Assembly: GCA_022457155.1 (NCBI GenBank)
Contig: JAJGOT010000030.1
Coordinates: 2,323,501 to 2,387,500 of the forward strand
DNA length: 64,000 nucleotides
DNA from: Cladopsammia gracilis
Lineage: Eukaryota > Cnidaria > Anthozoa > Scleractinia > Dendrophylliidae
Direction: 5' to 3'
In this document: piece after piece, positions 11,541 through 20,500 of the stretch
Layout of the letters: the number at the start of each line of letters is the position of its first letter
How positions within the stretch are numbered: the first letter of the stretch is position 1
Position numbers and translations under genes: made by a program
Notes under the pieces: generated by a model
What the model saw: only the letters and a program-made list of their open reading frames with translations
Told to the model about the DNA's origin: nothing
The model's database searches: none

Positions 11541-14500
11541 GTATGCAAAACTTAGCGCGTAAAAAACAAATGTTTCTGCATCAATTTATTGATTTCGAAG
11601 TGATTACGGACTTTTTACTCAGTCTTCGTTGACTCGAATATCAATTTACTGACTTGATTTATTTCGCTTTAAAACATTTCATAATAAGCCATATATTTCT
11701 GAAGGACCTAACAAGACCATCGAAGCACTTTATGAAGTAAAACTGAGCCGTATCGCCGGATAAAACTGAAATTTAATTGTTCAAGTTATCGCAGATATTT
11801 ATCTTTATTCAAGACTACCATGAAGATACTTACATTACTTAATCTTCATTTTTTTTTTACGCAGAAGAAATCAAGAAGATGGAAATACTGCTTCACGATG
11901 TTAAAAATGAACTGAGCGCGATGAGGGTGGAAATCAATATTTTAAAAGAAAATAAAACGAGTGGTAAAGGTACGCAACGTTATTTGCCTAAATCTAAAAA
12001 AAAATTATTTACGTTAGTAGTCCACGTTTACATTTTACGCGCTCTCGTTACAACGTTTTTGAAAGTAATATGTTAAAGTCCGCATTAACAACTCTATAAA
12101 CGCTTTTACAGGGCCAAACAGAATGACTGAAACATTACTTCATGAAGTGAAAAGTGAACTAATTTAAAGAAATGAAAGAAGAAATAAAATCTTTGAGAGA
12201 AAACAAAACGACAAGTAAAGGTGTATTGAGTAAATCATATTGCATTATTTTAAAACCGAAAATGAATATTTTAATAGCTCTTAATATATTCATATCTCAT
12301 AATCAAGCAGCAAAAAGAAAATTGCGCGTCCTCAAAACGCTCAGTCCAAAATGCTGACCACTGTTTTATTGATTCATTCTTCACTTATTCATTCATTCAT
12401 TCATTCATTCACTCATTCATTCATTCATTCATTCATTCATTCATTTATTCTTTCATTCATTCGTCCATTCTTTTAAATCTCTTTTTTTGGGGGGCTTTTC
12501 TTTCGTTTTGGTCATAAAGGACACACAAAGATCAACGCTAACTGCTCAGTCTAAAATGCTGACGATTGCATTTCTTCACTCACTCACTCACTCACTCATT
12601 CCTTTTTTCATTCATTCAGTTACACATTAATTTTTTATCTTCTTTCTTCTTGACCAGAAGAACACAAGACGATCAAAGGACTGCTACTGGAAGTAAGACT
12701 GAAATTAAATCAACTGACAAATGGAGCAAAATGTTTGGAAGGTATTTCAGAGTAAAAACAAACAACCTAGTACTCTGTATTGTTGGAGTTATGAAATACA
12801 GTCGAACCTCCTTGATACGGACACCAAGGGGACAGACCAAAGTGTCCGTATTAAAGAGGTGTCCGTTTTATAGAGGTAAGGATTGCATGAATTTGTGCCG
12901 GCCCTGCATTTGGGACCAACAGAACTGTCCGTAATAGACAGATAGAGAGGTGTCCGTATCATGGAGGTGTCTGTAAGGAGAGGTTCGACTGTAATAATGA
13001 ATAATTAGAATTGAGCAAAAACGGGAAGGCAAACCTTCGCGTTTTCCATCGTCCACGTTAAGTTTTCATCAATGATTTTCATCAATGATCAATAATCAAC
13101 TTCAATAACAGTAATGTGCAAACATTTGTGCCAACTGACAATCATTTTAGTGTATGTGAATTTCATTAACGAGTTATGCATAAAACCGTCATTCCATGCA
13201 TTAACAGACGACTATTTTTATAAACGCGATATTAAAGTGCAATGAACAAATTCTGGTCCGCTCATTGATCTGGAAGTCAGGCAAGACATCTCTTCGCATT
13301 TTTCCGGATGAGCCATTCCTGAAAAGTGGTCGTATATTAGTTAATACCTTCCAAACAATTAATTATACTAATTAAAAATCCAATCTCTTATTTACCCCCT
13401 CTATATCTATGCGTACTTCAATCAAAATTTTGTAACACTGTATTTCTCTTTTTTGTTTTTGTTGTTTTTGTTTGTACTTGTAATGTATCTTGTGTGTAAG
13501 CTTGGTTTTGTAAAATGCAAAAATAAAATTTAAAAAAAAATCTCCCAAACAATATTTGTTGCAAATTACAAAAACTCAAAATAGCAACATACACTTAACT
13601 TACGGTTTTGTATGAACGAAGCATTTTTTACCAAAGGTTTGTTAAAAGATATAACAATAATGTCGGCTCAAATAAAACACCAACAAGACCGGTAAACATT
13701 AAGTAATGTTTTCCTAGAATTTTTTTATTAAGTACACATCATAAATGTATGAACTACAAGCATCATGGACTCAGCATGGACTGATTTAAAAGAAAATATC
13801 TTGATTTCAACAAAAAGTTATTTGTTTAGAAAGTCCTTTAACGCTTAGTTTTATTTATTTATTTGTTTAATTGTTTTTATGTAATTTTTATCACCTATAT
13901 TTACATATTTTACCACATTTTAGCGTTCTCTACATTCTTATGTTTTTATACTGTAATATATTTATGCTAATTCTGTATTTTTACATCCACTTGAAAATGA
14001 CCTCGGAGAGGTCGAAACGTCGTAATTTTTTATCGCTTATTTTTATAGCAAAATCTTTTACTAAATCAAAGTGCCCTCTGGGCTATCTCCTGTAAGTTTT
14101 TCCCATCATGCAATGCTGTCATATTATGTCCGAATGTTGTTTTTGATGTTGCAATTGGACATTTAGGTTATAGTGCATGGTTTCTTGAGTTCAATTTCTC
14201 TTTTGACAATTTTGTTTGTATGTAATTGGTAATGGTTATGCAGTCCTCTTGTCTTGTGTCTGGAACAAATTTCAGTACTTTCAACTCGTCTGGATTTTCA
14301 CCTGGTTTATTATCAAGAGCTACACACAAACATTGTGTTACTGTTGCCTTCCCTAAACCCGCGCCACTACTTAAAAAGTGTCAATTGCTTCTCGTCGTTT
14401 TTAACAGAGAGTAACATATGGTAAAAAAAACTCCATTTGTTCTCTGTTCAAAGAATGAACAAGTTCTTTTTTTCCATACGATTAATTACCAGCTTTTCAT

Positions 14501-17500
14501 TATCATTTGCTGTAGACTGAAAAAATTCCGACATTACTTAAAAGATTGTTCTCTTGGTGATTGTTATCTAAACATGGGCTAAAACAACCAAACAGTTCAC
14601 TGTATTGTGTTTCTTCACTTATATCCTGCTCATCGTTATGTTGAGCAGACGGAGCTACAGTATCTAACTGATCACGTTCCTTATTTTCAGGATCTCCCAT
14701 GGCTTTTTCTTAAGAGTTCTCCTATCTTTCCTTTCGAATATAACATGTTTAACTTGCTAAAATCTTATTTTTACCTGGGATAAGCATCAAGAGCTCTCTG
14801 CAATTAATCTTCAGCATCCTTTTTATTAAACATAACTAAATGAATGATTTAACTTTCATTCTGCGAAAAAGTTTCATTCCTCCTTTCAAGTAAAATTCTT
14901 TACAACTTTGTTCTCTGTTTTCATTATTGGGATCATCATCAATCTTATCGTCAAAATCTGTTTCAGGTGGAAATCTAGTTCTTGTAAACTTACTCAGTGT
15001 TCATCCCCTCATCTTAACTTTTGTTTTAATGTCACTGTTAACAAAATACCAGATATATTAAAACCATCGATAGGAAAAATCTACGGACTATCCGTACCAC
15101 AATTATCTCTTTAAGCAGAGACTAAAATTGGGCATGAATCTTCTGACCAAAATGAACCAAAATGAGACCTAAAAAAGTAAAAACAAAAATGAACTAAAAC
15201 CCCGAACCTCACTGAAATCTGACTGTTTGACACTGGTTTGTTTGACCTGGAAAATCAACCTGATGATAGTATTGCAAAACTCTGCTTAATCATTTCTAAT
15301 GATATAGCTCAAGAAAAAAAAAACAGGTTTGTTTAGTAAGATTGATTCTTTCTGTACAAACTTCAATATTGAGAAGACTGCGATAAACTTAAGTATCCCA
15401 TCTTTTTTCTTGTCAAAGGCAAAACAGAACATTTTTACACGTCTAAAAAATCACTCAATCTAATTAATGTAAATAAAAAAAATAAATTTTATTCGATCTT
15501 TAAAAGTGAAACGAAATACTCCGATTTAATTAACGATATCCTGAACATAGAAAAATTACTTCTAAATTCAGGATAGGAAATCATACCTTAAGAATTGAAA
15601 ATGGTCGAATTACAATCCCTAAAACTCCTGAACACCTTTAGTTAGAATTTGCACCCACTGTACATTTAATTCAGTTGAAGTTTATTTCACTGTATGCACT
15701 GTATGTTATATGATGAGCTACGCTGAAATACCTTTTTTGACAAAATTATTAAACAAAATAGATTTGGATTATTTCTGATCGCTTTTACAAGCACTTATTG
15801 AAAAGTTCTATATTTGTTTGTCAACCTACAAGGAAACTGAAAGCACTAGTTCGTTAAAACCTTTTGTTGTTTAATTTAGTCAGTCTCTTATATAACTTGC
15901 AAATGGGGTAAATTAACCGAGGACATTTTTAACTAAAGGGACACTGTCCCGACAGAAATATCGTGTTTTCATGATTATGGCCAGGAGCTTGCTTTAGCTT
16001 GCTTTATCATCCGAAAATAGGAAGAAAAAAATAGCCAAAAGTGATGAACGCAGAAAAATATGAATTAAAAAGACAAAATAACGACAAAATTCCACCACAA
16101 TCGAATCGAAACTTTGAATATTTCTTTTCTCCAAACTACTGCTTCTGTTTTTCTCCTTGAATCTTTTAATCCAATTTAAGGCCTATTTACACGCTGCGAT
16201 TTGTCGTGCCGATTTGTCGGCCCCGAGAAATCGTGAAGCAAATCGGCGCGTGTAAATGGCGACCCGATGCTCGCGCGATTTCAGTTCGACATGTCGGCCG
16301 ATTCGGAAAAAATCTGTGATCGCTTCACAGATTTTCCCGCGTCGGGCCCGATTTTAAGAACGAAAACGCAATCTGGACAAGAAATCACGCAAAACAAATT
16401 ATATCTGCAGTATTTAGTTTAACAACAACCTAAATAACCTATTGGATACCATTTGTTTTTCAAGAAGTTCTTAGCAGAAAAGTTTTGAAATAAAAAAAAG
16501 TTCATGTACAATGCTTGCACTGTACAAAGAGCGCGCGCACGATTTGTCGTGGCCGACAAATCGGCCCGACAAATCGCAGCGTGTAAATAGGCCTTTAGTT
16601 GTATATTTGGTGACATTTGGCCGGATATAACATGGAAATTAACAAACACGTTATTTCAACAAAACTTCATTGTAAGCCTATTTACACGTTGCGATTTGTC
16701 GTGCCGATTTGTCGGCCCCGAGAAAAGCAAATCGGCGCGTGTAAATGGCGACCCGATGCGCGCGCGATTTCAGTCCGACATGTCGGCCGATTCGGAAAAA
16801 ATCTGTGATCGCTTCACAGATTTTCGTGTGTCGGGCCCGATTTTAAGAACGAAAACGCAATCTGGACAAGAAATCACGCAAAACAAATTATATCTGCAGT
16901 ATTTAAACTAACAACAACCTAAATAACCTATTGGATATCATTTGTTTTTCAAGAAGTTCTTAGTAGAAAAGTTTTGAAATAAAAAAAAGTTCATGTACAA
17001 CGCTTGCACTGTACAAAGAGCGCGCGCACGATTCGTCGTGGCCGACGAATCGGCCCGACAAATCGCAGCGTGTAAATAGGCCTTTACACGGTGAAATCGC
17101 GCGAGCATCGGGTCGCCATTTACACGCGCCGATTTGCTTCACGATTTCTCGGGGCCGACAAATCGGCACGACAAATCGCAGCGTGTAAATAGGCCTTTAA
17201 ACGTACAGCATACGATCGCATACAACCATTCTCGGTGAGCAATGTCAGCTTACCTCAAAGTCTCTTTTCCCTTTCTTAAAACGTAGTGCTATAACAAAAA
17301 ATAATACCAAATGTCCTGAAGCAACCAGTTTGACAAACCAGACTGGACAAACAAATTAAACGCACCGTAAAGGATATTAGCCAAGCGCGCTTGATCTAGC
17401 GTGCCAAATATCTGACCACAGTCTACATTAGGTGAGATAAGATTACATTGCGTTACACTTTTTGACGCTCGATACAATGAAATATATGCTGCAACATGTT

Positions 17501-20500
17501 CCTAAAAAAACATAGAATTCATAATCGTACGCCTTAAAAATCATCGCTGTGAAAAAGAGATATTAAACAGTAGGAATGTTACCTAACTGAAAAAAAATTT
17601 TGTCAGGCCACAAACATGCGCTCGCTAAACAGCTTTAAAAACATATCCTTCGACTCGTGTGTTCTGATCTATGAATGATAGCATCTAACAAAAATGCGAG
17701 AAATTTTGCAAAAAAATAAAATGCAATAAAAATGCAACAAGAATGTCCCCACAGATTCACTAAAAAGTCTATTAATAGTGTCTAACAAAAATCTTAGTTA
17801 ACTAAATCATCAACGTATGAATATATCGCTTTGTCAGGCCACAAACATGCGCTCGCTAAACCGCTTTCAAAAATATGCCACTCGACTCTTGTGTTCTTAT
17901 CGATAACATCTTGCTAACAAATATGCACTAGGAATGTCCCCACAAATTCACTAAAAAGTCTATTAATAGTATCTAACGCATTTTTTGCTAACAAAAATGC
18001 ATAAAGAATGCATGTTAGCCCACATAAACTCCTGTAAGTTAAACATTAACTTACAGGAGATAAAAACTACTCAAAAATGACTTCATGTAAAAAATAGCAA
18101 TGATGTAATTGCGTTGCTTTCAAATTGGTAACTCCGATTGCTATAAATAAAAGCCTATTTCATCTCAAATATAATAGAAAACTTGTGATCTCTTAGCTTA
18201 TTTCTTAAAGTGATGTATTCGAGTTCTAAGGTGGGTGGTTTCGCCAGTAAGAAATCTGATCGAGCCACCTTAACATGATTGTTTTTTTCCTTTTCATGAT
18301 CAGTTTGCAGGAACTGTGCTGAAGTCTACAAAGCTGGTCTACGGGTCAGCGGTATTTACACGATCAACCCCGACAATGGCAGTGCCTTTGATGTGTATTG
18401 TGACCAAACAACAGCCGGTGGTGGGTGGACAGTATTCCAAAAGAGACTGGACGGCTCGGTTGATTTCAACCGAGACTGGGACGACTACAAACGAGGCTTC
18501 GGAAATCTGAATGGTGAATATTGGCTTGGACTAGATAAGATTCACCGCCTGACAAAAGAACGAAGCAGGCTTCGGGTGGATCTTGAAGACACGAACGGAA
18601 CAACAGCTTACGCCGAGTACGACTTTTTTGGTGTTGCTGATGAGGCAAACAAATACAAACTAAGTCTTGGAACATACTCTGGTAAGCACTTTTATCAAAT
18701 TATACTAATGTGATACAGTAAAACGATTTAAAATTATTTTATCATCATGATGTTAATGTTGTCCGAGTGTGTCCGGCCAAGTAAATTTATCTAAAGCTTT
18801 GGCCTTGACTAAATGGCAAGCCGCTTATGCAATTTGTAGTAGTTTTGGCAAGATGTTTACTTTAATTTGATCAATATTTATTCTTTTTTTCTCAGTTTTA
18901 GAAATACATAGACAAGTAAAAACAAGCGATAGAATATCCCGACATTTCAGCGACCTCATGACGCCATTATCAAGGGTACAAATGAGAATAAAATTAACAA
19001 ATGCGAGTTCAAGAGTGATGACTAATTTACATAGCCGAGGTGGCTACACAAATATTTTAGCACGGATAGAATCCGTTTGCACATTCAAACTCGGTGTTAA
19101 TTGTTTAATGTAAAGAATCTCGTTGACAAGACAATCAAATTTGTTCATGCATTTCTTGAGAACTTTGAAACAGCTAAGGAGGTCCTCAGGGACAGCACCC
19201 GCGTGGTCGTTATCATAGTGCTTGCGTACTGAAGATGACGTGCTTTTATGGCCATCCACGCGGGCATATAAATGCCCGCGCGTGTAGCCAACATAGCTCC
19301 CTGTATCACACAGGTTACATTTAAACTGGTACACTACGCACTGTTGATTAACCAACTGCGGTTTAGTCTCACAATCTTTAAGGTCTTGGCCAATTTTCCG
19401 ACTGAAAAATACGGGCTGGATTGTGGTCTGGGGTTTAATGCTAAGGTCTTTCAACTGCGTCTTAACAATGTTAGCGGAGTCTTGGTCCTTAAAGGGTAAG
19501 ACTACTCGGGTTACGTCATTTCCCGCCAACCAGCAACCATTGCAGGCTTCGGGAAATGCATGAACAAATTTGATTGTCTTGTCAACAAGATGCTTTACAT
19601 CAAACAATTAACACCGAGTTTGAATGTGCAAATGGATTCTATCCGTGCTAAAATATTTGTGTAGCCACCTCCGCTATGTAAATTAGTCATCACTCTTGAA
19701 CTCGCATTTGTTAATTTTATTCTCATTTGTACCCTTGATAATGGCGTCATGAGGTCGCTGAAACGTCGGGATATTATATCGCTTGTTCTTGTCTATGTAT
19801 TTCTCAGTTTGATAAGAAAGATCAATATTTTATAGGCCTACTCTGGGACCTTAAGTCGCCGTAACTTTAGGCGACTTTAAGCGATTTAAGGCGATTTAAG
19901 GCGACTTAAGGAAAAATTAGTTTAAAATATTGGCGACTTTAGGCGACTTTAGGCGACTTAAGGCGATTTAAGGCGACTTAAGGCGATTTAAGGCGACTTA
20001 AGGCAACTTAAGGCGACTTAAGGCGACTGAAGGCAACTTCAGGCAACATAAAAGTGTTTCTGAAAAGTGATGAAACAAAAGTTATTGACAGTCTCTTCAT
20101 CACTATACCTAAATACCAAGCCACTGGTCTCTGGAGAGAAATATGAGACAGGATTCAAGCCAGGTCCGATTGAGTCAGGACTTAAGTCAGTTTGCGACCA
20201 AGGACTCCAGTTCAGGTTAGACATAGAGTTAGGGTTAGGGCTACAGCTTGAGTCCTGACATGAATCCTGGCATTCATGATAGTTTGTCTCATATTTCAAT
20301 AAACAAAATTATCACAATCAGTTCACTTGGTCTCAGATAGACTTAAGTGACCGTAAATCTCCAGTTTCCAGATTTTAAAGCCCCTTTTAGCTATACTGAG
20401 ATTCAAATTATTACAATAACAACAACAACATTATATAAATAACATGAATGCTAAATTGTATTATGAACATTAATTAGCCAAACAAGAGGCAGGAACAATA

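Larger units (their letters stand above)
12993..18303. other. Copy B intron 3 remainder
   Basis: Non-coding apart from the elements listed separately. It holds a hammerhead-like Penelope end near 13988, PIF/Harbinger-like MITEs at 16179-17196, a dimeric repeat at 17598-17999 and a short hairpin at 18029. I see nothing else between 14100 and 16170. Confidence 0.55.
18900..19807 (-). mobile_element. Penelope-like element fragment with inverted-repeat arms
   Basis: Arms of about 255 bp (18900-19155 and 19548-19807) are inverted copies of each other and enclose the GIY-YIG coding segment. The left arm is the natural 3' part of the minus-strand reading frame; the right arm is a second, inverted copy of it. 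Each arm carries a hammerhead-like motif. It sits in copy B intron 4 next to the sequence CTCAGTTT, which is uninterrupted in copy A intron 4. Confidence 0.8.

Noticed and set aside
19850..20045. Regular 10-bp repeats as a possible CRISPR or binding-site array
   Set aside because: No spacer structure; position just inside TIR tips on both sides marks it as a subterminal transposon array.
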